Source: Acanthochlamys bracteata (taxonomy: Eukaryota; Streptophyta; Magnoliopsida; Pandanales; Velloziaceae). From it: 64,000 bases of DNA. The notes beneath the pieces were generated by a model, which saw only the letters and a program-made list of their open reading frames with translations, did not search any database and had not been told where the DNA came from. Positions 13,209 through 25,728 of the stretch are shown piece by piece. Position 1 is the stretch's first letter. Each line of letters opens with the position of its first letter. The DNA is taken from contig CM034140.1 of NCBI GenBank assembly GCA_019914995.1, positions 2,852,001 to 2,916,000 on the forward strand, read 5' to 3'. Both the position numbers and the translations under genes were made by a program.

Positions 13209-13343
13209 ACGGGAGCCTGTATTTACTCGGAAGAGTTCTCTGACTGCAGTCATCAGTATAGTCTCAGCTGAATAGATCTTGTTCTTGTCTTTTGGGTTTC
13301 TAGAGAACGAGCGTGTGTCATGGAAACAGTTGTAGACAGTTCT

Positions 13344-13349
13344 AATAAA
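13344..13349 (+). terminator. Poly(A) signal of the PEBP-like gene
   Basis: AATAAA occurs 136 bases after the stop codon on the coding strand, in a T-rich context (TCTAATAAAATG). Canonical AATAAA is a minority signal in plants but is well placed here. Confidence 0.45.
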
Positions 13350-15165
13350 ATGAAGTAAACTTTTCTAGTTGTTATGTATTTCTACGAAACTGTCAGCCAA
13401 TGTTTATTTGTATTGCCGCTGCTATACTGATTCCTACATGGAAAACTCCTAGCAGCTATTCGAGTGTTTGCGTTTTGGTGAAGCATGGATGAGCAGGCCA
13501 ATCCTAACATCATTTATGAGGAACTGGGTATTCGCCTTCAGCCACGGATTGAGCCTGGTCAGGCTCAAAGAGAGCTGTCGAGCACTTGAAAGAATGAGAA
13601 TGTTCCTCGGTTTTTCATCTCTTTCTTGGGGAAAAGAATTCAATTGATGATTGCTTACATTTTATTTTAAGGTATCAACGAGGGCAGGCCTACACCTGCA
13701 CATCCAGGTCTCTTCCCGTCGCTAGGAATACCGGAAGTGGTCATCAAATGCAGCCCCAAAAGCATGGAGTTTCCAGAAAATGGGTTACAAAAATAGATAG
13801 GATAGCAATTTTCTCTTTTCTTTTTTTTTCCAAAACAGTAGGGAAAAGATGGTGTTACCCTTTTACTCTACGACGGACAGACGATCAAATACAGCTTCTC
13901 AGTCGGGTCACTAAACACGACCCAGAGGAATGATCTGGCTTTAACCCAATCCCTTACCACCAATCCCGGATAAGCAGCGTCTGAAAAGGAGCTCGAACCT
14001 AAAGATCCAAGAGCCGTCACCAGTTGTTTGCCGATGTTGCCAAGCGTGACCCAAAAAAAAATGGTATCCAGATCCAATCTATTTTGAGTTTGGATCCAAT
14101 TTGATTGATACATAAAATTATGTCTACAATAATTTATTACAAAGTATATTGATGTTGAGCTATAAACTGAACAAGTCCAAACTTAAAACCCAGATTCGAT
14201 TCATAAGTCTGTAGGTTGAGTTTGGTTTGCATAGTAATAGGATTAGATCTTGGTTTTCTAAATCGACCGGATTCATTTGCTGCCTTATTTCAATAATTTA
14301 TAAAGAAAATTCCCGCAGCTTGTAAAAACTAAGAGAGTGTTGGAAGAGCATTTCAAAAATTATTTTTAATTATTTTTAATTTTATATTTTTTAAGTATAT
14401 AAAAAATTTATTTAAAAATTCAAAAAATATAAAAAATTTTACGAAATAAATTTTTTTATTACATATTTTTATTTTTTTATAAAAATAAAAAATAAAATTT
14501 ATTTTTTAAAAAATATAAAAATATATTTTATTTTAAAAAAAATTTATTTTATAAATACTTTCAAAAATATTCTAAGACGTGTAGGGCGAGCTGGGAGTAT
14601 CTAAGACCCAGAAGAATATTAGAGGCCCGTAGATAATTTACGGGACCTCAAAATGTTAGTGGTAGTAGAACCATTTCTGGAGCCTTCCTGTAGTCAAATG
14701 GCTCAACGGACCGCATGCTTATTTTGAATTAATTTATTTTAAATTAAAAAAAAGTTAAACTATTTTAAAAATATATATTTATTTTATTTAATTTTTAAAA
14801 AAAATTAAACAAAATTATTTTAAATTATTTATTTATTTTATTATTAAAGAATAAGTTTTAAAAAATAAATTTGATGGAGCGGTTTCTTTAATACCGCCGA
14901 TCAAGTAAAACTGAACTTAGAAAAGAAAAGGGAGGCCCAAATAAACGAAGAAAATCCTGACATAAATATCTTTTGTTTCTCTGATTTTGCGATTTTGCTT
15001 TGTAGCTGGCACGGAGTCTCTCTCTCTCTTTCTTAACAAATCTCTCTCTTCTTGCTTTGTAGCTTAGCTTGCTTGTTTGAAGAGGAAAGGTAGACGATCA
15101 CCATCTCTCACCTTCCTCAAGCAGCCCCGTCTTTCTCGCTTTTATCGAAAGTTGCTTTAGAAAAC
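13350..15165. other. Spacer with one GC-richer island and AT-rich blocks
   Basis: 13440-14110 is less AT-rich than its surroundings and contains an 81-codon frame at 13868-14113 (-) that I cannot assign. 14335-14580 and 14725-14880 are AT-rich palindromic blocks of the MITE-like kind. 14990-15160 is CT-rich and is probably the 5' leader of the BAG gene, with two CT microsatellite runs near 15017-15050. Confidence 0.4.
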
Positions 15166-18016
15166 ATGGGGAAATCATTGAATTTGAAGCAATCACTAGT
15201 AGATTCCGAGAACAACAACAACAACGGAGATAAGCCGATAGATTGGGAGGTGCGGCCCGGTGGCGTGCTTGTTCAGAAACGTAAGAACGGTGATAGCAGT
15301 AGCATGCCCATGATCAAAGTCAAGGTTGCTCACGGTTCTCTCCAGCGTGAACTCCAAGTTCCTTCGCAGTCCACTTTTGGTAATTTTTCCCAATTTCAGA
15401 TTTTTTCGTGTGTGATTTTACTATTTTGTGTGTGATTTTTCCCAATTTCATAATGATGATGAGATTTTCAAAAGCATGTCTAGTACTGATTTCTTAAACT
15501 CTTCTGAGAGGTTAAGTTTTAGTTAAGCGCTTATCATCGTCAGGTGATGGAACATTCATAATTTAAAATTTCGTGGCAATTTTGGAGATCAGACAAATTG
15601 ATATGAAGATTATCTTGTGATATGAGTAGGTTCCAGTGAAATTTAAAATTAATTTCCTCCGGTAGAGTTCTTTAGTCTTTACCTTGAATTTATTATGTGA
15701 AAGGTTTGTAGTCTTACTCAAAGTCTTGTTCAGTTCACTGATAACTGGTATGCTTTGTTCAGTTCACTGATAACTGGTCGCAAACTATTGAATCACATAA
15801 TAAAGTTCGTGAATTGATGTTGATTTGTAATGGCTTGAAATCAAGCTGGGAATATCATGAAGCTTCACATTGAGTCTTAGATTTGTTTTTGGAGTTTGGA
15901 AAAAAGTTGTGTGCCACTCTATAAGTCACTTATACAGATTCCTCTTTGATTGCACTTCTAGATCAATTCAGGATTTAGATCATGAGAAGCACAGAGTATG
16001 TGGGTTTCAGTTCTTTGGTAACCTTTAAAAGGATCTACATTTACCTCCTGTTAAGAGCTTAGAAAGACATTTCAGGCATATCTGGTTTTATCTCTAATAG
16101 CATTAGATTTGTTTGAGTCGTTTGCTTTTGGATTCAGTCAAATAGTTTGCTTGCCATACTGTTTCAATCAATGTCTTTATCATTAGAAATCCTCGTTTTG
16201 ATTTTCCAATTGTCTATACTTGCTTTTTCTGTGCCTTTTGGCCTTTCATTCTACTGGATCTGATGTGGTGCTGGCTTTGCCTCTTTGATTTATAAAAGGG
16301 GAGTTGAAAAAGGTCCTGGCTCAGGAAACTGGTCTGGAGCCTCAGGAGCAGAGAATCCTTTTTAGGGGCAAGGAGAAGGACAACAAGGAGTTCCTGCAAA
16401 TAGCTGGGGTCAAAGATATGTCTAAGCTAGTTCTCCTAGAGGATCCTGCAAGTAACGAAAAGAAGCTTGAGGAGATAAAAATCAATGAGGCAATTTCTAA
16501 GCAATGTGAAGCTGTTGCTAATGTGAGAACAGAGATTGATAAACTTGCCAAGAAGGTTCAGGATGCTAATAAAATGTAATCTACTAGTCATTTTGATTTT
16601 CATCTTTATTTAAAATGGTCTATTTTCAGGTTTCTCCCTTGGAGTCAGCTGTTCATGGGGGCACAAAGGTCGAAGATAAGGAGTTCCTCATACTGACTGA
16701 ATTGCTCATGATGCAACTATTGAAACTTGATGGTATTGAAGCTGAGGGTGAGGCCAAAATACAGAGACGGACTGAGGTAGCTTCCCGTATCTTGCATGCA
16801 GTTTCATGTCATTTTGTTTTTCTCTAGCCCCTAGCAATTACTGTTTTCAATAATATTAGCACCTCATTGACTGCAAGAAACAAACTAATAGGGTTTCAGA
16901 TGAGTCAGTATTTTCTTTTGGATATTGAAATGGATCTTTTGCTTAGTGACCTTTGCATTTCTTGTGTAACATGGGAAGGTTCTGTCATATGGTAATTCAA
17001 AACCTTTTGTGGAGCAAAATATTAGTAAGATTATAACTACGTGCACTTCTTAGAATGCAAGGTGTGTTGCATACTCTTGCAGTCATAAGTATGATGTTGT
17101 GCTGCATTTAGTAGTTCTATCCAAAGTTATTGCAACCTGCTTCTTGTTATGCAATCATGAATTGATCAAGTATCTGGCCTGAGTTCTTAAGTAGTAAGGT
17201 GGCTGTCTGAAGAAGGATAATGAAATAGAATGGAGGAGGGTGAAACTCCCGCATAGAAGAGAAATTGCTCAAGGTTTTGTTCCTATAACTTGGAGAAGTG
17301 GGTCTTACTAGGTAAGAAGCTTTAGCATCGAGACCCTTTTACGTTTAACACCTTGGACTTTTGTCTTGCTGCTTTTTTGGCTAGCTGTCTTCCCAACAAA
17401 CTAGATTTATGCCTTAAACTGATATCCAGAAATTGGGTTTCTGCTAATGTTATAGCCACCTTTAAGTATGTCCTTACTCTTAAATGTGAAAGGTATCCCC
17501 AAGCTTATTGTTTCACTGAAATGATATGTTGTATATATGTAATTGTATCCTCCGTCTTTGTCATATCGCACTCCAATTCTTCAAGATATTTTTTAGATAT
17601 GCAGCCCAAGTAACCTCCAATGTTTACCAACTTAGTGGTACTGGATCTAGTTTTCAATACTCGATTGGAAGATTTTCTTTAATAGTTGTATAGTGAATGC
17701 ACCAGGTGGCCTCCTGTCTTGCATCATAAAAATCTAGTTCTACTGGTTGATTGCTGATTGATTTCACTGAACCTGTAAATTTGTGATGTTAAGCAATTTT
17801 TTTCCATTTAATTTTCAGGTTCGTCGTGTTCAGAACTATGTTGACACATTAGATGCCCTAAAAGCCAGAAACACCAATCCCTTCAGTAATAGCAACAACA
17901 CTGTAAACGTGACAATGCAGTGGGAGACCTTCGATTCCGGAAAGGGAAGCCCGACACCGCTGCATCCTACTGCATCATCTACAAAAATAACCAATGACTG
18001 GGAAGTTTTCGATTAA
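15166..18016 (+). CDS. BAG-family co-chaperone with ubiquitin-like domain, four exons
   Basis: Exons are 15166-15379, 16299-16555, 16630-16776 and 17819-18016, giving 271 residues with consistent phases. The product is a BAG family molecular chaperone regulator of the BAG1-4 class, which binds the ATPase domain of Hsp70/Hsc70 and acts as a nucleotide-exchange cofactor. The N-terminal motif DWEVRPGGVLVQKR (about 26-39) is characteristic of plant BAG1-4. A ubiquitin-like domain covers about 49-122 (STFGELKKVLAQETGLEP, FRGKEKDNKE, LLEDPAS). The BAG domain covers about 140-225 and contains LLMMQLLKLDGIEAEGEAK and RRVQNYVDTLDALKARN, whose helix contacts Hsp70. The C-terminal WETFDSG and NDWEVFD motifs are also family features. 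Intron 2 is only 74 bp. I cannot separate the orthologue among BAG1-4. Confidence 0.92.
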
Positions 18017-18675
18017 TCCCTAGTCAGAGAAAATTGTGTAATCCTATCACTTTAGATGTACTTACTGACTTATTCTTTCCATACACGACCTCATGTATTA
18101 GCATCCTGTATTTATGCAGAATTACACCCATGTATGCCCCAATATTGTTGAATCAGAATAGTGTTATGAGTTCTTTTTCAAATTACTGTTCTATGGACTT
18201 CAGTTCTGTGTCATCCTAACTATATGTTCTATTGTACCTATTTACCTGATCTCTGCCGGCTGACGTGTGTATTAGCCTTGAGCTAATGAACGGCAGCGTT
18301 ATGTGCTAACTAACAGGAAACTTATAGGAATAACATTACAGGTTTAATTAATTTGTTCCAAAAAAAGCACACAGTTATGATCATCTTCATAGTTTGACAA
18401 CTACTATCAACCAGGCGTTTGGGAGTACTTTCAAAAAGAAATGTATATGAAATGAAAGATGTTTTCATCTTTTTACAAAAAATAAGTTCTCTTTTTTCTT
18501 TACTAGAAAATATAAAATAATTAATAATAAGATTATTTTTCTGTATTTTTCAAAAATTTAAATAATTTTATAAAGTATTATAAAAATATTTATTAAAAGA
18601 TGTAAAATAAATAAATAGTTGGAGAAAAAGGGAGTAGAATAGCAAAGCTAAACATGAGTCTCAACAGAACCTTCA
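18017..18675. other. Convergent spacer between the BAG and AMT2 genes
   Basis: This stretch holds the 3' untranslated sequences of two convergent genes. A short AT-rich block at about 18480-18620 resembles the MITE-like insertions elsewhere. No gene is visible. Confidence 0.45.
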
Positions 18676-20330
18676 CTACAGTTGTATGGTTACACCACGA
18701 GCACAGTTTGCGTCGTTGCCGTTAGCAACAGTAGCCTCGTCAGCGAACGCGGAGGCTCTTGCCTTAGCTTCATGATCAGACCGCTCACCGTCCCCCCAAA
18801 GAGCGTAAGCTTCCTCGCCATGTGCTGCATCATCTCCGATAGCAAGTTGTTCATCAGGCATCCTCAATGGCATGACTAAGCGGATGGCAAGTAGTATGCC
18901 TGTGGTGATCACAATGTTCCATAGTGCGACGAAGCCAGCTCCACCGAGCTGTTTGACGATTTGCATGATGCCGCCGCCGTAGAGGACTCCGCGTGCACCG
19001 GTGATGAAGAGGTCCAGATCGCAAAGCGTAGGCTCAGCCAGGATTCCTGTGAGGAATCCTCCAAGAAGCCCTGCAACTGCATGCGTGTGGAATACTCCAA
19101 GAGTGTCGTCTACCTTCTGCAGAAGCTGTGATCGTTTATGGAGAATCATCATGGTGAACCATGGTATGCTACCGCCGACAATTCCCATCAACATCGCTGC
19201 CCATGTCTGCACCAGCCCTGCAAACATTCAACAATAATTCAACAAATATTTCATAGATATTGTGAAAAAAATTTAACTTGCGTTGCATCTTACCTGCTGC
19301 AGGAGTGATTACAACGAGACCCGTCATCATTCCCTGAACGGCGCCGATGACTGACGGTCTCTTGAAGAAGGCGACATCAAGGCAAGTCCAGATTAGCAGA
19401 CTAGTGGCTGCACAGACATGCGTGTTGAGCACGGCCACCGCAGACGTGATGTTCGCCGCATATGGCGCTCCGCCGTTGAACCCTGACCAACCCATCCACA
19501 GCAACCCAGCACCGCAAAGCATCAGCAGTATGTTGTTCGGCGAAAACCGTTCCCGATCACTCTTTAACCTCGGCCCGACCTACAAGCACATGTTTATGAT
19601 ATATACCGCACCTTTGATCAGTTTAATAAGCCTTTGGATCCAGTGTTTCGTTCGGACATACCCAGTAAGCTGCAGTGAATCCCGCAACGCCAGATGAGAG
19701 GTGAATAACATAGCCGCCGGAGTAGTCAATGACACCCCAGTGGTAAAGAAAACCGCCGCCCCAAAGACTAAATGCGCCTACTGTGTAGGACAAAAGCAAC
19801 CACAATGGAGCAAATGCCATCCATGCCAAAATGTTCATGCGACCAAGCAGCCCTCCAGCGAGCAGCACCACAGTGATGGCTCCATACATGAACTCGAAGA
19901 TCACTAGTCCGGCCATGGCGTACATGGGTTCTTCCATGGGTTTCTCTAGTGTCCCGTTGTGGTAGTAATGGGCCGTCGACGGCATAGCAGCACGGCTGAC
20001 TAGGTAGCTTTGCGTAAGCGCTGGGCTTCCTTTAGCCCAGAAGGGTAGCAGTCGTTCTCCAAAGGCCATGCGGTGGCCAACGGCGACCCAAGCAATGAGG
20101 GTAGCAGCGAAGGCATAGAGCGCCATGAATGCTGAGTTAACTGCCCATTTCTTCTTAACGATGCTGCCATAGAGGATTACAAGCCCCGGCATGCTCTGCA
20201 GGCCAACAAAAGTTGCTGCAGTAATCTGCCACCCAGCGTCACCCTTGTTGAGCCAGTCCGGCGCTGATGGCAGAGCTGTGCTGTACGCCGAAGCGGCCAC
20301 CGATGATGAAGTTGTTTGATGCATGCTCAA
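18676..20330 (-). CDS. AMT2-type ammonium transporter, three exons
   Basis: Exons on the minus strand are 19662-20330, 19294-19579 and 18676-19217, giving 498 residues in phase. The product is a polytopic membrane protein of the Amt/Mep/Rh family, in the AMT2/AMT3 (MEP-like) clade. It moves ammonium/ammonia across the plasma membrane. Hallmarks are WNKGD-type entry ([21 protein letters not shown]), the signature [23 protein letters not shown] with the first pore histidine, and [36 protein letters not shown] carries the second conserved histidine. About eleven hydrophobic segments are readable. The C-terminal tail (after [11 protein letters not shown]) is cytosolic and polar. It has introns, unlike the mostly intronless AMT1 genes. 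Which AMT2/3 member it is cannot be fixed by eye. Confidence 0.94.
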
Positions 20331-21119
20331 AGTTAGCTAGCTAGCTTGAATAAACTGTTTGTATTACCAGCAACTTTAAAGACGTTTGTTGGCAATTTGA
20401 AGATGGTTCACCTGATAGAGTGGTTATTAACATGGCAAATTTTCCAGAAGTTCTTAATTTTTTGAGTGCGTTGGGATTCGGAGTAAGTAATACAAACGAT
20501 GGGTTTGTGCTTCGGAGAATGTTATGAACTTCTTTGGGTGACATGAAATCACATGGATATGCTACCAGTTTCAGTGAACAAGCACATGAAAGAAATGATA
20601 GCTCCTGATGAAGATTAGATTTCAAAACCTTTCTTGAATGAATGAAGCAGCTTGAAAAACGATGGCAAGTAGTTTCTCTTGAACCAACCTATGGACCATC
20701 TAAGGGTTCAAGATCCACAGCACCTGTAGTCCACCACCACAACCATGAACACACATCAAGTAGGGTTGCAGAAACCAAAATAGTTATCAAATCAAGCCAC
20801 GGTGTCAACAACCACACAAAAAAAATTTAAACATTTTTTTAAAAAAAAGTCAACATTTTTCTATCCAAGAATAAAAAGAAAAGACCACACATCTAAAAGT
20901 CAAAACAATAAATTTAGTCTGAGAAGTTAGACAGCGTCCAGGGGTCTACGTAGAATATATATTAGTCTACCCTACCACAAGCTTTAACCTTTTGATTCAA
21001 CTATATCATCAGCAAAAACTAGTCACACAAGATCGGGATTACAAAGGCTTTTGATACTGACTCATTCTTTGCACAATTCTGCTACTCGTACAAAACCGCT
21101 CCTTGAAGCTGATACAAAA
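20331..21119. other. Upstream region of AMT2 and 3' region of MRT4
   Basis: Both neighbours are on the minus strand, so this spacer holds the AMT2 promoter and leader and the 5' flank of nothing else. A 94-codon frame at 20341-20625 (-) has no recognisable domain and probably lies in the leader or promoter. A poly-A/T stretch lies near 20820-20850. Confidence 0.45.
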
Positions 21120-24100
21120 TTATGACGACTCGTTATCAGAAAGATCTAACCCTTCTCTATAGACTTCAAAGTTATCTGGACTCCACCTGCAGACAAGGTG
21201 GAGGCGGAAGGTTGCCATCTTGATGCCAAGCAAGCGCTACACAAACAAAAACAGTTGATTGTATCAAAAGATCAAAGCAAGCATGTGCACAATTTTAACA
21301 AGAGAAATTTGTGCTTCCAGAAACAGTGTTGTGAGTACCATCACCGAGCTGGACATATGTATTTTACCCCGTGCTAGTGAAAAAAGAACCCTAAGGTAAA
21401 CTTCGACCACTGAATCTTAGCAAACAGTGCAAAGAGGGATATCAGTTTGAGCTATCCATCCAAGTTATGAAAAGTTACATCACTAGTTTGGAAAAATCAG
21501 AAGTGCTTTCATGAAATATACAAGAACCCCTAACATATGCTTATTTCTGTTCCTTCAACAGATTGAAATGGGAACTCACTGTATTCCTTGAAATCATGAA
21601 CTTGTGTCCAACCAAAAATAGAACTTTCCGGAACACTTTGTGTCCCACCTAACATCCAACCAAGTTGCTTTGAGTTGAACTATGATTCGCTTATATTGAA
21701 GTATGACCAGCTTTGTTGATCTAGGTGGGACACTGATTGAGGCAGCGGGTCGAGTATCATTGTCAATCCAATATATTTCTCTGCATGTTCTTTTCTGAGC
21801 GATGCCTAAATGCTTCATGTATACAATTACAAAGTACTATCCTAATATAAGAAAACAATAATCTCTTTAACTCCAGCAGGCACGAAGCTCCATAAGCAAA
21901 TATGAACATACCTCCATATTTCTTATTTTACCAATAACTTCAAGTGAAATACGACATGTATGTTAACCAAGTCAAATTTAACAAAGAGAATATTAAGGGA
22001 AGATACAGAACCATTAGAACAACTTTTCATTGTGTGAAAGATTATCAACAGTTAGCATTACCAGTATGCGAGCAGATTCGGGGGATAAAGCCTTCCCTTC
22101 TTCACATACAACAAAGTCTGAAACCAACTCAATAACTCCTGCATTTTAATTAAAGAATATATCTCAGAGACTAGAGAATTCATGACACTCTATAGTTTAT
22201 TAAATTAAATTCATGCAATTCCCCTAAAAACAGTAGGGAGGTGAGACTAACCCTTGTTCAATCGAACAGGCATGGACTGCTTGCGTAAGAATGGCTCCAT
22301 TTCATGGGTAAACTGATCCAATGGACCTTCTTTCAGCTCAACCTGGTTGATAATCCATAATTAGAATGGGTATGAGAAATATGTTGAAAACAGTCCAACA
22401 TGCACACACTTCTACATTCACCAAGGAATATTACAACACCAAATTATAGCAATAAAATCTTTGTGTAATAAAGAGCTGTCCTGATATTACAGGAGAAAGT
22501 AAAACCAGTCAGCAGCCATCAGTATTTCTTTATATGGTAACTTTTGAGTACTACCAATTCATACAATACATGCATCTTTCATTGATATACTATACTAATT
22601 TTACGTTATATGAAAATTTTATTCTTTCATTATCAGGAAGTGCCACCAAACAGTATCACCCAAGAGAGACTTGGCAAGATTGCACTCCCACGCTATGATT
22701 CAACGTGATCCCATAAAGAAATGAATTTGCATTACAGACATATTCAAGCAGTAGATGTAACAATTTCTAAACACATGTGCTTTGGTATTAGTGAAAAAAG
22801 AGGTGTTTGCTTGATTATGTACAATTTTATACCTGCATTTTACATGAAGCACCAGAAACAGGATCAGCTACCTGGCCCACTCCTATACCATAATAATTTA
22901 CCAGTCCTAACTATACAACAAATAGTACAAGGCCCTTCTTTGGGAGAAGCTATTCAAGGTGGCAATGAGGTAAGAATCATGCTGGCTGAAGGAAAGTTTT
23001 AAGATTAAACAATAAAAGGAAAGCTGTGTCACATCTAAAGCATTAGCATATTACCGTTTCACTTGCGATACTTCCTGTCCTTGCAAAATCATTCTCTTTG
23101 TACTGTCCAAACATCCTGAAAAAAGATAATTTTGAACGATGAAGCTTGAGAATTAAGAGGTTCACTTTGCTAAACAATTGGATCGTTAATCATCAAATGT
23201 GTCAATTTTTCATGTAGAATAGTACTTTTCTTGATTTCAAATGTGTAAAAAATCATAACAAAATAAGAAAAGAATTTCTAAAATTATGTATGTATAGACA
23301 GAAGCACAATTTAAGTATAAACCGGAAGTCATTGTTTAGGGTGTATGAAGAATTAGTAAATGATCTAAGATGGCCAATAACCATTTGACTCTTCCACCAT
23401 GACCGCTGCAAGGCTATGATTATGATTAGCTTTATATATGGGAACATTTAATTCGTTAAGGTAAAGAAGAGGATTTATTAGTCTGAATGGGATACTCTAA
23501 TCAATAAAGCAGCACTCTGTCATCTCTTCCTTACAATAACCACATCACTGATACCAAAGCTTCACATTTCAAATTACATCAGGACCACTAAAACCCTGTT
23601 CACAAGCTACCAAATTACAGATAATACTATCATGATAAGCAAAGAATTTCAAACAAAGAACAGAATCTTAGAGGGTAGGGAAGAAAAAGATCATTTAATA
23701 CCTTTGAACCTCCTCTTTGTCCAGATTTGTGAAAAAAATACCAGCATCACCACGAAGAAACTGGAAGAAAGCATATAAACTATCATCGTCAATACAATGA
23801 ACAAATACAAATTATTTTATAGATAATTACGTTGGCAAGCTTGTGAATTTGAGGCTTCATTTCATCGGCTGGAGAACGGCCCAATGCATATTGCATAACT
23901 TTGTTTGATCCAAGAAAGAATCTGCCATGAAAGAAATGGATATGTATAAACACATTCTAGCAACACTGTAGAAAAGCAAGTGAGCAACATGTCTAGAAAA
24001 GGCCACAATGATGACACATAATGTATCTCAAGTATTAGAATTTGTTGAGTTCAACATAGCAGGCTCCTAAGGCTATACTTTAGCTTATTGATTCTTCTCT

Positions 24101-25109
24101 CTCTCTCTCTCTCTCTCTCTCTTGCTTCTGCTAATATACAGCAACTTATCAAAATACAACAGTTGGTCATCCTTAAGTCAAACTCAGACAGAAAAGTCAG
24201 ACTTCAGAAAGCATCAAAATTTTTTCAATGGAGATGGAGACAACTTTGAGATGAAGAAAAAAAATCAATAGTACCTGCAACTAGACTTCAGATTGTCGCG
24301 GAACTCCTTAAACTTCAGGTTCCTCATGTTTTCAAAAGTGAAAACATAGGCAGAACTGTATACTTCTACTGCCTGCCTTATGGAATTGACAACTGCTTCC
24401 TTGTGCTCCCTTCCCTTCTTCTTTGTTTTTGACAATGTAACTACATTTGGTGAACTTGAAATTGATAACTAATTTTACAAAATGTATAAATCAGGAAGCA
24501 AGATATTCTTCTGGCTCAAATACTTTTGATTAAACTAAATCCACAAGAAGTTCTAAAAGCATCTTATGGATAAGCACAAAGAACAAAAGTTTCAGTACTG
24601 AAGAGATATTTAGTCATAAAATCAGCCCATTTCCAATCAATTCAAGGAATATTAGTCAGAAAGAACAAATTATCACCTACCATGCATATACCAACGAGAA
24701 TATTTACAATCCAAGGGTCAAAAATCTCTCTTTTATTAACCAAACAACAAAAAATTTAGGTAACCATATAATCACGAAAATTGCAAATAGCACCCCACAC
24801 AATCCGCAAATTGAATCATCCTTTCCCTTACAGTGTTATGAACTCAAAAATAAACTTATAAGATAAAGAAACCAACTTTTCACCAGCTGAGTGCATAAAC
24901 AACACAATTCTAATTGCGGCATTTTTAACCAAGCACAATTAAACGCCTTTTGAAGGTATAAAAACAGAATTTTCCAACTCTAAACAGCAAAACCATCTTT
25001 AAAACTACTAGTAACAATTTATAAGCTCAAAGGTACGAAAAAAGCCAGTTCTGGATTCTTCGTACTAATACCAAGGCACACCTGCTTTGTTGCGTTTAGA
25101 CTTGGGCAT
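21120..25109 (-). CDS. MRT4-like ribosome assembly factor, eight exons
   Basis: Minus-strand exons are 25082-25109, 24275-24440, 23831-23921, 23702-23760, 23055-23115, 22252-22342, 22062-22138 and 21120-21236. All are GT-AG and in phase, and the product is 229 residues. It is the homologue of mRNA turnover protein 4, a nucleolar relative of ribosomal stalk protein P0. MRT4 occupies the P0 site on pre-60S particles until P0 replaces it. Diagnostic pieces are the start MPKSKRNKAVTLSKTKKKGR, the conserved SSAYVFTFENMRNLKFKEFR, and CRFFLGSNKVMQYALGRSP. GDAGIFFTNLDKEEV, FLRKQSMPVRLNKG and the C-terminal MATFRLHLVCRWSP are also diagnostic. The length matches the family (about 230). The first exon codes only nine residues, so simple frame searches miss this gene. 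Confidence 0.93.
24097..24122. repeat. (CT)13 microsatellite in an MRT4 intron
   Basis: Thirteen CT units lie in intron 2 of the MRT4-like gene. On the transcribed (minus) strand they read GA. Confidence 0.9.
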
Positions 25110-25728
25110 CTTGAAGAGGAGAAGCTCTCTACTGCCTCTGCTATCGCCGCCGCCTCTGCTATGGAGCTCGATAAGTTGCAGCTCGCTCGCTCAGGGTTTT
25201 TCCAGGGTCTTTAAGTGTGATTTGGCTAATTTGCAAAATAAGTCCACTAATTAACGTATTTTAAAGAATACGCTCAATTATATGTTCTTCGCAGCATTCA
25301 AGATCTCCCTGCATCTCTCCAGCAACAGACCTTCGAAACTTGCAGATAGACATACCAAGGTTTTACTTTGAAGATTTATAACAGCTTTCAGTGTCCATGG
25401 ATTAGGATAGTAACGAACAACAGAGATACTTATTCACATTTGTCATTCAACCATATTAACAAAGAGTGGAAAGACTTCTTCAGCAACTCGCAATTAGAAA
25501 AAATTTGTAAAACTGAAGGAACAATTCACAGAAGATCTGCTTCATCAATCTGGCAACTATGAGAAGTAAATCCCCTACCATGGACAACTTTAGACAGTGA
25601 TTAACTACATCATGAACAACGAACAGAAAATTTACCAGAAAAATACTTCTAACCCCAAAAGTGACAAAATATGAAGTTTGAAATATTCTTGTTTATAGTA
25701 CAACATACGGACCTAGTCCGGTTTGATA
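25110..25728. other. MRT4 leader/promoter and flank of the kinase pseudogene
   Basis: 25110-25200 is GC-richer and holds the MRT4 5' leader. The rest is ordinary spacer. A 64-codon frame at 25368-25562 (+) has no recognisable domain. Confidence 0.4.

Noticed and set aside
20341-20625. 94-codon frame upstream of AMT2 on the same strand
   Set aside because: No domain, and it sits where the AMT2 leader and promoter are expected. An extra AMT2 exon is not needed because the protein already starts normally.
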